A program made the translations under genes and the position numbers. From Papilionanthe hookeriana x Papilionanthe teres (lineage: Eukaryota; Streptophyta; Magnoliopsida; Asparagales; Orchidaceae), in contig CM040429.1 of the NCBI GenBank assembly GCA_022702705.1, positions 115,297,943-115,361,942 on the forward strand: a stretch of 64,000 nucleotides of DNA, written 5' to 3'. This document shows, piece after piece, positions 1-11,127 of this stretch. Under the pieces are notes generated by a model. That model was given only the letters and a program-made list of their open reading frames with translations, did not search any database and was not told the origin of the DNA. How positions within the stretch are numbered: position 1 is the stretch's first letter; each line of letters begins with the position of its first letter.

Positions 1-748
1 TCTTTTCTCGCCGGTGACGAGGAGGATCCGGCGAAGGGAGGCGCCGGTGAGGGTCCTGCGAGCTAAGGTTCGCGAATCGTGCTTGGCGGCTGGGAGGAAT
101 TTCGATGGAATAGGGGAGAGAGGGAGAAACGGTGGTTTAAGTATAATAATTATAATATTATTTATATATATTATATAATGATAAAGATAATATTATAATT
201 ATCATTCGTGAAATTTTAGCCCGTGCACGTGCTCGCAGCGAAGTGGATGTCCTTCCTGGCTAACATCGACGTTCAGGACACAATGGTGCAGTCTGTTTCG
301 CCATCCGGTGTCGTTCGGGCCCGTTCAGGCCATTTTCTGAGCGATTTAGCCAAAAAGGATATTTTTCATATTTTAAGCCCGTTTGCGATGTCGTAGTAAA
401 ATGAACATCCTCCGTAGGTCAAATCGACATCCCGGACACAATCGTGTGATCCGTTTCGTCATCCGAAGTCGTTCGAGTAACTCTCTGACGATCGGGCTAA
501 AAATGATAATTTGCACAATTTTTACCCTGCCTTCGAAGCTGTGGCAAAATAGACGTCCTTTCTAGGTAATATCGATGTCCCGGACACACCCGCGTAGTTC
601 GTTTCATTGTTCGAGGTCATCTGAACAAGCTCGCAGGTGGATGAGCCAATTTGATCTAATTTCCCGTGCGTCGCTTCGAGTAACACCTGTCGACCCTGGT
701 ATGCTCGAATGGACATCCCATGGATGTGATATATAAAATAATAATTAA
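1..748. other. Unassigned left-edge sequence with an AT-rich block
   Basis: No convincing gene is visible. The first ~115 bases are GC-rich, followed by an AT-rich block of TATAATTATAA type at about 139-205, then the ~150-bp tandem repeat listed separately. The stretch ends where the reading frame of ORF1 of retroelement A opens, after an in-frame TAA at 746-748. It could be 5' untranslated sequence of element A, or a further insertion that removed the start of ORF1. Short ORFs here look like chance. Confidence 0.4.
220..715. repeat. Diverged tandem repeat, ~150-158 bp period, about three units
   Basis: Three successive units share the order: a GTCCT-type block, an ATCGACxTCCxGGACACA core, CCGTTTCGTCATCC-like sequence, a GTCGTTCGAG block, then an AT-richer spacer. 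The GGACACA cores begin near 276, 434 and 582, giving spacings of about 158 and 148 bases. A fourth partial unit may start near 690. The units are strongly diverged, so this is an old duplication. I do not recognise the family. Confidence 0.6.
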
Positions 749-1035
749 AAAAATGATGCCAACACCCCCACCGATCTAGTCATCTCTGCACCTACCCCGA
801 CTTCCGCCAAACTGAAGGGGAAGGAAATTCAAGTCTGTGATGAGCCTGTCACTGTGGAGGGTACAGATTTTACTACAATACCATATATTTTTGAGATTGG
901 GTCTAGTTCAAGAGTTGCACCCCTAACTCGGACTCAAAGGAGAAATAGAAGCAGGAAGATCGCTAAGAAAATTAGAGCTGCTGAAGTTGCTTTTCTAGAA
1001 GAAATTCCTGAAGAAAGAGAAGAACTGCCTGAGTA

Positions 1036-1040
1036 TATAC
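1036..1040. repeat. Left target-site duplication of the solo LTR (TATAC)
   Basis: TATAC directly precedes TGTTGACC and is repeated immediately after the terminal CA at 8300-8304. Five bases is the usual Ty3/Gypsy integration footprint. Confidence 0.85.
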
Positions 1041-3235
1041 TGTTGACCTCATTTTTGTATGAGGTCTTCTCTCCTTCTTTTAGTGCTTAGGATCTAGCCT
1101 TAGGCTTTTCCTTTGACTATCTTAGAGGATTAGAATTGAGACCCACCTTTTAGAAATTCAAACCACTTCTAAACTCCCCGCAAACTCCACAAACTCGACT
1201 ATAAAGCCCTAATCACCTAGAGGGTCGAAATCAAATGTGGAAGTTTAAAGGATGAGTTCCTATAGGACTCTTCGGCTTTAGGACCGCCCCGGGTGGCCTC
1301 GGTCCGGTGAAGGGTTGACTTGCACACACACTACACCCACACACTACACTTTCACATACTCCCTAAAAACACACCCATACCCAACTTCGACCTCCCGACT
1401 CATGTAGCCGATTCACATGGATGGTCCTTAACCCCTAAGCCCTCGAGCAAGAGGGTTAGGAACAACATAGATGAATGCCTCAAATGAGTCCCTTCATGGC
1501 TCATGTGGGCTTGATATGGCTTCATGGCTCAACAAAAATGATTTCATTCCACTTACATCCACCCAATCTTCAATTTTCCAAATTTTCAATTTTCGACCCC
1601 CGGACCCAACACCCGCTAACCTACCCAAAGCTCTGAATAGCCCAAATTTCTCAAAAATTTCCAAATCACCCAAAATTCTCCAAAATCATTCCCAAACATT
1701 TCCACATCACTCAAACTGATCATCCATAATCAAAAATGTCAAAAATTCCAAAAATACCTCCCAATACCCAAAATACCCCTCCTAGCCAAAAAATCCAAAA
1801 ATTCAGAAAATTCCCAGAAAATTCCAGAAAATCCCAAATATTCCCAATTTCATTTTGTTCAACCATACCATGGGCCAATTTTGCCAATTTACCCCACTTT
1901 TATCAAAACCCCCAATTCGACCCATTTTAACCCAAAGTGAACCCAATGTCAAACCTAACCTACCCAATTGACCCAAATTCTGGTCCAATTCAATTCTAAA
2001 CTTCAATTCAACATCCCCAACACCAATTTAGACCAAATCCAAGCCCAATTTGATTGAAATTTGGATCCAATTTCACTTTTGGTCTTAAAGCCCAATTTTG
2101 ACCTAAACCTAAACCTAGCCCAAATAGACCCAAACCTCAAAATCAAAACCTAACCTAAGCCAAAACCTCTTTGAAACACTCCCATAAACATTTCCCAACA
2201 TTAATTTTACATCAATTTCAACTCTAGCCCAACTTTGGCCCATGGTAGCCCATTTTGACCCACCTTAGCCTCTTTACCAAAAAGGCCCATATCCAACCCA
2301 ATTCAAACCCAAATCACCTCAAATTTGTTTCAAACCACTCATGACACATCCCTAAACCAAACTCAACAATTATTTGGCCCAAGCCTTTACCAAAATTTCA
2401 TCCCAAAATCCATTTTAAAATTCAAAAGCCCACTTCCCTAAACATTCCTAAAAGCCCATTTCCACCAAATACAAAAGCCCAAAATTGGCCCTAAAGCCCA
2501 CATGACATTTCCATTTGCCATCCATTTAATCAAAACCATTCCCTAAGTTATAATCCCATCATCAAATAATTCCAAATCAAGCCTCATGCCAAATCACCCC
2601 TAAATACCAAATTTTTTCTTAAATCCATTTCCATGAAATCGACTCGACTTTTCCCAAGCCAAAGGTGAGCCATGAAGCCATGCATGAGCCACATGGAAGC
2701 CATGAGAGCCTCTTTACATGTCACCATGCCATTTTGGGCAAAAGGAGGAGACTCTTTCCTTAATTCCTAAAGGTGATTAACCACTCCCATGATTCCACTA
2801 AATCTTGCTTAAGCTTAATTGTACTTGGATGGTGACCATTCCCCACTGATTAAGCCGACCTAAATCACTTTCTATTCAGACCTAAACAAAACCTTGGGTG
2901 GTGCACCTAGCCCAAATAGAGGGGTTGACCAATTTGAGCCAAAATAAGCCCTCTCCCATTCCATTCGAATCCAAACCTTTTACACTTGGCATTTGCCAAT
3001 TGCTTCGCACAAACACCTGCACCCGACCCACCCGACCCCGAGGGTGACCCTTGCTCGCCGGCCAGCCACCCCGGCCGCCGGAAAACACCATGGCCGAAAG
3101 CTCACATGTGAGCCAACATTGAAATTCTCCATTGCTGACTTGTCTCAACCCAAATGGATAGCATGGCTGTTCTTCCCATGCCCAGAGCAGGTGATCCGAA
3201 GCCCTAACTCTCCCTGGGAAGCCCTCCACCCTCTC

Positions 3236-3248
3236 CTATTTAAACACC
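3236..3248 (+). promoter_or_regulatory. TATA-like box in the solo LTR
   Basis: CTATTTAAACACC sits about 2.2 kb into the LTR. The equivalent place in the second copy has CTATTTTAAC (35861-35870), and the related minus-strand LTR has GCTATAAATA (complement of 49431-49440). Shared position suggests the core promoter, with U3 upstream and R/U5 downstream. No start site can be proven from sequence. Confidence 0.5.
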
Positions 3249-3670
3249 ACCCCCTCATGGCCATGAAGAAGAGTTGCAAAAACCTTGCCGAAACTCTGCC
3301 AAAATTGTTCCAAACCCTTCTCCACCCTTAGAGCAGCTTGATCCCCAGGTGTCAATTTGCCTCTAATCCCCACCGACAAAATCCAATTTCTCAACCGAAA
3401 ATCCCACCCAAAACCAGGACACTTCTCCACAGTCGAACCAATCCCCAAATTGATTGGTCCTACACCTTCACTCGGACCAAGGGAAGAAGTCCACCAAGCA
3501 AAAGCCCCCTCTCCGTGCCACCCATCCGTTCCGGACTCCAAGCTTTGTGATCGGCCGTGGTCGAAGTCCAACCTAGCACAATTCACTGCACCGGAGACTT
3601 CATCCGGAGCTTCGCTAGGATCCAATCGAAGGTGCAACAACTCTCGCATCGAAGCCACACTTCTCTGAGC

Positions 3671-3680
3671 AAAGGTATGA
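3671..3680 (+). promoter_or_regulatory. Conserved splice-donor-like site AAAG|GTATGA in the LTR
   Basis: GAGCAAAG|GTATGA lies about 430 bases after the TATA-like box. The same AAAGGTATGA occurs at 36291-36300 in the second LTR copy and, reversed, around 49112-49121 in the related minus-strand LTR. Conservation among copies diverged elsewhere suggests a functional 5' splice site in the leader RNA. This is an inference. Confidence 0.4.
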
Positions 3681-5829
3681 GCTAATTCTTCATCCCGAGC
3701 TTCTGGAGATTCTCCATTTCAAATGCTTTAGTTTCAATGCATGATAACCGTATAGATGTGTTCGTCTCTTCAAGACGAATCCATAGAGCATAAGAACATG
3801 AAAATCCATTGATTATCGAGTGAGATATTAGGGATTTAGTGTGGACGGCTCTCGGGCGAGGATACTTGGGGACGATGAACGGATGTCGTCCATTTAATAC
3901 ACGCGCGGACGGACGGCCGGGATCGCGTCGGATCGAAGACGGAGCGATACAGCGGGCCCCGGGATGGCCGACTCGCATGGCGGCGCCCAATCACAGCGCG
4001 ACGCGTGTGCCTTCGGAGATGTTAAGGATGACGCGGCGCCGCGTGGATAAGTAGAAAATTAGGGGTATTTTCTATTTATTTAATTCCCTAAACTTCAAAA
4101 ATTCATAACTTTGTGTAGGAAAATCATAAAAATAAAATAAAAATACCCTCTTGCTCAGTGAACAGAGGAGAATAATGTGGAAAAGAAATCATTTAATTTC
4201 ATCAAGTATTTTGTTTTTTATAATTTATTTACTCTCTGCATACATTTAATTCTCCATGCATGTATACAATTCACCATGGCATGAGACCATAGGGCTTTGA
4301 AGCCTCCGAATTTGGGAACATTCCCTGAATTTTCCAAAGTCGAGGCCATCCCTATGAAGAGTTATTGATTTTTCAAATTCATGTCACTGTTTTGAGTATT
4401 TTAATTCCAATAAATAGCATGTTGTGAAATAAATTCTAGGAAAATTTGGTGATGTTCCTTATGACCAGAGAACCCTAGGAAAAATAGGTTTTGAGTTAGT
4501 TCATTTTAGACAACCCTAATTGGCTTAAACACTCAAAATAGCTCTTTAATTAATTAGAGCTAATCATACATCAAATTGACTTGAAATCAATTCTCCACTG
4601 ACCTTTAGGATCAGAGGAACCCACCATAAAAATTTGAAGTTAATTGGACTTGGTTAGCCCTATTAATTGGGTTGATTAAGCCATTTAGTCATTTTAAACT
4701 TTAAAAATTCATAACTTTCAAAATACCTTTCAAAAATTCACCAAATTGGTTTTAGAGCCTCTCTGATATCAGGGGAATTTAAGAAAATTAAAATTTCAAT
4801 TTTCTAAAAAAGTTGATTTTTAATATTATTTTAATATTTTTAATAATTAAAAAATAATAAAAATCACAAAAATAATAAAATTCACCAAAATGTCACATTT
4901 TGAATTTTAATCACTTAGGAACAAACCCCATATTTTTCTTAGGCCTATTTGGTGAGATATTAATTTTTAAAGTTCTAGGGTAATTTTAAAATTAAAAAAA
5001 TGTATTTTCTAGCATTTTCACTAAAATAATTATAATAAATCATAGAAAAATCAGAAAATTGCAAAATTTGCTTCTCTGGTTTCCTTGGTATCAGAGAGAT
5101 TTTTGAAAAATATAAAATTCATTTTTCAACATTTATTTTATTTTTAAATTAATTAATACTCTAGAACTTAAAATAATTCTAATAAATAAAATATAATTCA
5201 AAAAACCACAAAATTTGGTCCAAGTGGTCCTCTGGTCATTAGGAATGTCCCATAATTTTCTTAAGGACAGAAACTTTTCCTTGGTCATGTTATTAAATTT
5301 TCCTTGGAAATCTCTATTTTCTACCAAAAATAATTATATAAATAAATTAAATACAGAAAAATCACATTTCCTCCTCTAATGTCTTTATTGACATATGAGT
5401 GAAGTCACATAAAAATTTCAAGTTCATTTGAGTTCAATTTAGTGAGTTATGAAATTATTAAGCTTGAAGGGCAAAATGGTAATTAAAATCTTAACCCTTT
5501 AATTAAAACTTTAGGCTTAATAAAATTAATAAGTAAAATATTTGATCCTAATCTGATTTGGATGATTGAAATTTAATAATTGAAGGGTAGAAACCCATCA
5601 AGCAATTTAAAATGATTAAACTTTAATTAAATAATTGATTAAATTTGGAAGAATAATAAAATCGGAATTATTAAAATAAGGATTTTATTAGGAAGAGATT
5701 TATTCTTTAATTTAAAAAAATCCCTAAATTAATCATTTCATTAATGTTTAATTCTTAATTAAAATGATAATTCAAATTTAAAACATTGAAAGACTTAATC
5801 ATTAAACTAAAATTAAATAATTGAACTCT

Positions 5830-6165
5830 TTAATTAAAATTAAAATGAATAAAATTAAATTAAATTAAATTAAATAAATTAAATTAAATTAAATTAAGAA
5901 TTAAATTAAATTAAAAATTAAATCAAATTAAAAATTAAATTAAAAAAAAAATTTATTTTAAATTAAATTAAGAATTAAATTAAATTAAATTAAATTAAAT
6001 TAAATTAAAAAAAATAAAATAAATTAAATTAAATTAAATTAAATCAAATTAAATTAAAAATTAAATTAAATCAAATTAATTTAATGTAACATCGAACCAA
6101 ACTAAATTGAATTAAATTAAATCAACTTAAAAAATTAAATTAAATTAAATTAAGTTGAATTAAAT
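5830..6165. repeat. AAATT/TTAAA microsatellite block inside the solo LTR
   Basis: A long run of imperfect AAATTAAATTAAATT pentamers with interruptions. A corresponding block lies at about 38395-38740 in the second LTR copy. The same region of the related minus-strand LTR holds much longer arrays of 75-78-bp units, so this part of the LTR seems prone to tandem expansion. Confidence 0.8.
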
Positions 6166-8299
6166 AACATCACTTAAGACATGAAGAAATAAATCTAAGA
6201 TAACTTGAACACTATTCCAAACTTAAATCATTAATTTGAACTTAAATTTGAATCACAAATCATTAAATGTCATTTTGCCCTTAGGAGCTTTTACTATTAT
6301 AACTCCTAAATGGAGTATCAAATGAAATGTTACTTCACTTATAGGACATTCAAATGTCCTAGTTCACTGAGCAAGTTAACAAAACTTGAAAACCTCGGAC
6401 GATCGATTCATTTACATAATTAAATTCTCTTGGACTTAAAACAATCCTAGAAATATTGAAAAGATGTTTAAGATTCTTCTTAAGCACTTCCTCAATATGA
6501 TAGGATATTTATAAGAACAATTGAACTTGATTGATTCTTTGATGAAGAAAATCGTCTTCAAACTAAAAACACAAGGAACCTAGACGTCATAGAGAAATGA
6601 CTAGTCATATGATTAGGAATTTGGTAGAAAACCATAACCCTTATCTTAGCTTTACCTAGGAACTTGCTTAAATATTCTAACCGTGTTTTAAGTGCAGCTT
6701 GGGATGACGAGAAGACCCTCCAGGTACGCTTTTATTTTACCGCAATTTACTTTCCCCGCAATTTACTTTCTTGCAATTTATTTTATTGCACATGCACTTT
6801 ACTTTTCTTGCATGATAAACAACAGCTTGCATGAAAACCTACACCTTTAGGACAAAAACCAAAACCGAAACCCATAACTAAATTAAAAGACACTACAAGA
6901 TAAAATTCACCTCCACAACATTCCAAAATATAAGACAACTCAAAATTTAATCACAAACGTAACAACAAAACTACAACTACAACTAAATTAAAACGTCTCA
7001 TTGAATGATCGGGAATACCTCGGATGATGTAACCCACGTGTTGCTAACGGGATTTCCCACGGTCTAAATGAAAGTGTGGAACTCATTTAGTTGAGTTTAG
7101 CAAATTCATCTGGACTAAGTGAATTCGATGAAAATAACGGTGCCGGGATGACGGAACCGTGGGATCTTAATCGGTTCCGTTTAATCAACTTTAAGATTTG
7201 TTTTAATTAAAACACAAAAAACACTTGGAAATTAAGACTTCTCTAAACCGGAACACTTTTCTCATCCCCCGATTTATGATTTCTAAAACTAAACCTCTCG
7301 CAACAACAAGGAGCTCGGAGCATGGTGGGCAGCACGGCCATCGTCGTCAAGCAAAACTCGAATCTACTTCAACAGAAACTTTCCTAGAATTAAACAACAA
7401 AGCCATAGGACTTCGAGGTAGTTTGCACTAGTGCAACATAAACCCTCAACCCTTCGTTAGGCATTTGCATTGCAAATTAAGCCCTAACCGGTCTTAGGAT
7501 TCCGAGGTAGTCGTCCGATACGACATAAACCCTCATATCTTCCAGGCTATTTGTATGATTCTATCATATAAATGTAAGCCCTAATTAACTAAAATTGGCA
7601 ATATTAAAACATTAAATGAACATTAGGACTTTCTTAAATTCAAGCCAAACGATAGGATAGTCGGGAGATTACCGAAGTTCGCTTCGAATCTGTAATTTCT
7701 CCTACTTTTCTTCCTTTGAATTCCCAAAATAAAAATGTTCCAAACTCGATCCATTCCTATCGAGATTCAAAAAAATTCAATCCTTTGAAAACTTAAACTT
7801 TGAAATTCTTGAGAGCGTAATTATTGATTATTATCGAGAGTTTTCTTAGGTGATTCCCGTCACTTAAGATGTAATTAACTATAGTGGGCTTGCCCTTATA
7901 GGGAATTTTAAAGAACCTGAGTAATATAAACCCCGCTTAATTCATTTATATTAAGCGAGTGGAATTTGTCGGCTTATAAAATTGGTTCGCGGACCAAACG
8001 GATGTCACAAATCTCCTAGTTTATTTAATCGAGCCCCATCATCAAGCAAGCAGTGTCTATTCTTCGGGATAGATACACGGTTTGTGGTGTGGCGCTCGTT
8101 TATATAAACTATTTGGGGTGTGAGATCGGTTTGATTTCATATCTTAAAACTTTTAAACTTAAAATTACTTTCAAAATCAAATGTTATCTTTTAAACTATA
8201 TATATATTTAAATTAAATTTAAAATATGAAAATTCGCCGACAACTTCTGTAGGCGACCCCTTTTCAAAATACAACACATAACCTAAAATAATGCCGACA

Positions 8300-8304
8300 T
8301 ATAC
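8300..8304. repeat. Right target-site duplication of the solo LTR (TATAC)
   Basis: Second copy of TATAC. Removing the LTR and one copy restores the ORF1 reading frame, which independently supports these boundaries. Confidence 0.85.
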
Positions 8305-8702
8305 CTCTATTGGAAGGGAGCAGGTTTCACCCCCTCTCTACCGCATCAGATGAAGAGGACGTCCGTAGGATCGCCACTGCATTACCCCGACCTGCGTACT
8401 ACAACAATTACAAAAGAAAAAGGGATAAGGCTACGCCATTTGCCCGACTGCAAGCTGTGATAGAAAGATTGGCAAAGAAAGAAAGATGCCCTGTATCAGA
8501 AATCTTAAGAAGGATAGGACAAGTGCCAGATAAATTCCCCCTTGGATCGTGAATAGAGCCTGTTGCTGCCACAGAGAAAACAAAGAAGTAGATAAAAGCC
8601 AGTTCACCCGTTGTTGTATCGGGTCTATAAATTAGGGATGATACCACCTTCCAGCATATAGCTGACAGATCATCTGGTCCTAGGCTTCCGGCTGCGAGAA
8701 AG

Positions 8703-9616
8703 ATGGTATGGCGACCTACTACCGGCGAGCCAAGACCAAAACAATGTCCTGAGAAGAAAAGTCTCGTCAGTAGACTGGATTCAGAAGAAAGTGCTACTGC
8801 AATAAAGGGGACTCCCGGGAAGGAAGTTCAACAACCGTCACGAGACAACTGCGAGACTGTGCGAAAAGGGCCACTGGAGGATGCCATGGACAAGTTAAGG
8901 ACCGACATCCGATGGTTAGCAAAAGAAAGAGAAGAAGAATTAGGAGATGAAATTGACTCATCAGAGTTCATGGATGAGGAGTATGCCGAGATCAACATGG
9001 TTGAGACACGAGCATCGTCAGCTTCGCAAGGTGCTCCGGAAGCTGCGGAAAGAGATGAACCGGAAGTGTTGAGAGCACAACTTCGGGAAAGAGATGATAC
9101 AATTTCCCAGATGGCAAAGAGGATGGAAGAGATGGCCGCCGCCTTAGCCACTTCCGCAGTCGGTACAACCTCAGAAAGAGACACCCCCAGAAATTATCCA
9201 TATTGCGGATGGAGGAAAGGAGATCACATCCGTCAACGGAGACGAACCTCCAAAGAAGGATTCTACACAAAGCATGATTCCAAAAAATGATATTAAAAAT
9301 ATGGTAGAACAGCAGGTGCGAGAAGCTTTAGCACAATCCAAGAGTGGAGCATCTATTCAGACGGGTAGACCTTAACCCGAAGAGTTCGATGCAGTCCAAT
9401 ACCCGAAAGGCTTCGTACCACCTCAGTTTAAGACTTTTGATGGAACAGGAAACCCTCGGCAGCATGTTGCACATTTTCGTGTTAGTTGCTGCAATGCCGG
9501 TGGAAGTGACGCTTTACTCTTCCGCCAGTTCGTCAGCAGTTTGTCAGAGATTACCTTCGACTGGTACGCTGAACCGTCGAACGGACCTTTTCGTAACCGG
9601 AGAATCTCTTCGTTAA
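8703..9616 (+). pseudogene. Gag N-terminal half of element A (frameshifted)
   Basis: The first part (8703-9290) is an acidic, heptad-rich region likely to form a coiled coil (LRERDDTISQMAKRMEEMAA) after a VETRASSASQ segment. The frame then shifts. From about 9301 a different frame reads the classic plant gag core, with PPQFKTFDGTGNPRQHVAHF followed by DALLFRQFVSSL and FDWYAEP, the capsid-type retrotransposon gag signature. An in-frame TAA interrupts this segment near 9373. Gag forms the virus-like particle that packages element RNA. Because of the frameshift and stop this copy cannot make a full capsid protein. It follows ORF1 and precedes the gag C-terminal half. Confidence 0.75.
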
Positions 9617-9658
9617 ACGATTTGTCGGGCTCGGCACCACATCACTATCGGTGATCTA

Positions 9659-10987
9659 GTGGTGGAGCAACAAAAGCCGAATGAGACTTTAGTGGATTAC
9701 ATACTTCGATGGAGAAACTTAAGCATGAAGTTTGAACCACAGCTTCAAGAACAACATGCAGTAGGCATCCTACTTAAAAGTATCCATGGCCCTATAACAC
9801 TCCTCCTTAAAGGATTTACAATCAAGACTTTCGGGAAGTTACTTAGCAAGGCCGGGAGCTTGCAAGAAGAGGCAAAACAGTTACGTTTCACGAACAAGAA
9901 CGATAAGCAGAAGCCTGTGAAAACATTAGAAAAGAAATCTAGAATCGTCGCGACAGTAGATAAGGGCAAGCAGCCAATGCAGATACCGTCAGAGCGGCCA
10001 CAGTCTAGTTATCAACCACCGCAACGAACATACCAACAACCTCAGCAGGGCTATCAGCAACCTCAGCAGGGTTATCAGCAACCTCGTCCGAGCTATCAGT
10101 CGCCTCAGCTTTATGAACAACTGTCTCGTTCATCGCGTACCTTAAGAGAACTTCTAAATAGAGAATATCCATTCAAAACTGAAGCAGTAGCGAAGATGTT
10201 CCACAGCTTAATGAAGACACCGGATTTTCAGCTGCCAGATCTCAAGAAGCCGGAGGAAGTCAATAAGAAAGATCATCCGAACTATTGCCCTTACCACCAG
10301 ATGCTTGGACACAAGATAGAGAATTGCATCACTTTCAAGAGTTGGCTTGATGACAATCTCCGAAAAGGGAACATAATGATCCCAAAGGAATACATGAAGG
10401 AACCCCATAAAGGAGTTTCTGTCAACGTTATTTCCACGGATCCCATTGTTCCAATAAACCCATACACGATTGATGATGGATGGAGTACTGTCTGGACAAG
10501 ATCATCGAATAAAATTTTGGAACACATCCAGACCGCTTCGGTACGCTCTTCAACTCAGAGTTTGAAACCTGTCGAGCCGGCACTATCACTTGCGATTGAA
10601 GAACCGCCCCAGAAGGAGGAAAAGATCGTGGAAGAAAAGAAGGCTGAGGCTCCGAAGGGTAGACTAGAAGCTGCTTATCCTAGGATGGTTGTTTCCAATT
10701 CGGGGGAGAAATCCTCCGAACTCCTGACTTTGTATGATTATTTGCTCGCTCCGGCGGGATCTTATAATGATAAGGGTTATGGCGCTGGCTACGTTTTGAA
10801 TGTTTCTAACAATTACGTAACTAACGACAACCGGCTTAATCCAAATCTCGATTCCAATAAAAATAATGATTTTCAAATCATACACAACCTCGATGACCAC
10901 GACGAAGAAGTTGTTCACAAAGGAGGCTGCGAAAGCTCGACAAGCAACGAGTCATTTATGAATTTCGAGGGGCTCCGATCACAATAG
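9659..10987 (+). CDS. Gag C-terminal half with CHHC knuckle, element A
   Basis: An open frame of 442 codons. Residues 8-90 continue the gag helical domain (NETLVDYILRWRNLSMKFE, TFGKLLSKAGSLQEEAKQL). Residues ~112-150 are Q/P/Y-rich with repeated QQPQQGY units. Residues 210-223 form a compact C-x2-H-x4-H-x4-C motif (CPYHQMLGHKIENC), the zinc-knuckle type seen in plant Tat-lineage gag, which would bind element RNA. The tail is long, acidic and not recognisable. The frame differs from both upstream gag pieces, so the protein is broken at its N-terminal side. It ends at TAG, and the protease frame starts in another frame slightly upstream of this stop. Confidence 0.8.
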   Translation: MVEQQKPNETLVDYILRWRNLSMKFEPQLQEQHAVGILLKSIHGPITLLLKGFTIKTFGKLLSKAGSLQEEAKQLRFTNKNDKQKPVKTLEKKSRIVATVDKGKQPMQIPSERPQSSYQPPQRTYQQPQQGYQQPQQGYQQPRPSYQSPQLYEQLSRSSRTLRELLNREYPFKTEAVAKMFHSLMKTPDFQLPDLKKPEEVNKKDHPNYCPYHQMLGHKIENCITFKSWLDDNLRKGNIMIPKEYMKEPHKGVSVNVISTDPIVPINPYTIDDGWSTVWTRSSNKILEHIQTASVRSSTQSLKPVEPALSLAIEEPPQKEEKIVEEKKAEAPKGRLEAAYPRMVVSNSGEKSSELLTLYDYLLAPAGSYNDKGYGAGYVLNVSNNYVTNDNRLNPNLDSNKNNDFQIIHNLDDHDEEVVHKGGCESSTSNESFMNFEGLRSQ

Positions 10988-11127
10988 AATTAGAACCATC
11001 AGACACCGAAGCAACATCAGAAGAGCCAGTTGTTCCAATTCAAGAGGATACACTGGCAGATTCAACACCAGATTCAGAAGAAATAACTGAAGTAAATTTA
11101 AGAAGTAGAAAAGTTCTACCCCCGAGA

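Larger units (their letters stand above)
1041..8299 (+). mobile_element. Solo LTR (7.26 kb) of the Tat/Ogre-like family, inserted in ORF1
   Basis: It begins TGTTGACCTC and ends ATGCCGACA, with TG...CA termini, and is flanked by the perfect 5-bp duplication TATAC (1036-1040 and 8300-8304). It aligns over its whole length with 33607-40872, which has the same termini and nearly the same length. No internal region or second LTR lies next to it and the host ORF resumes right after it, so it is a solo LTR left by LTR-LTR recombination, or a non-autonomous unit of that size. Contents in order: a C/A-rich U3 with many CCCAATTTTGACC-like runs, a TATA-like box, a GC-rich segment at about 3840-4050, a long AT-rich region with an AAATT microsatellite, and a short conserved 3' end. 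Short ORFs inside are chance. Confidence 0.85.
749..8552 (+). pseudogene. ORF1 of element A, interrupted by the solo LTR
   Basis: The frame is open at 749-1040 and resumes at 8305-8552. Dropping the inserted LTR and one TATAC duplication joins the two parts exactly in frame, about 180 codons in all, ending in a stop at 8550-8552. The N-terminal part is proline/threonine-rich. The middle is very basic (RTQRRNRSRKIAKK) and then acidic (EEIPEEREELPEY). The C-terminal part contains an RLAKKERCPVSEILRRIG segment. I recognise no enzymatic domain. An ORF of unknown function ahead of gag is characteristic of Ogre-like elements, and I infer that role from position. The true start is not visible, since upstream sequence has an in-frame stop and no matching methionine. 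Confidence 0.65.

Noticed and set aside
2882..3668. Overlapping ORFs of 103-140 codons on both strands
   Set aside because: They lie in the GC-richer part of a long LTR, overlap each other on opposite strands, have no recognisable domain and are not conserved as ORFs in the second LTR copy.
1041..8299. Reading this LTR as the 5' LTR of element A
   Set aside because: It is flanked on both sides by TATAC and by the two halves of one ORF1 reading frame, and no primer-binding site follows it. It is an insertion into A, not A's own 5' end.
8300..8340. A primer-binding site right after the solo LTR
   Set aside because: The sequence TATACCTCTATTGG is the target duplication plus ORF1 coding sequence, and no match to a tRNA 3' end is visible.
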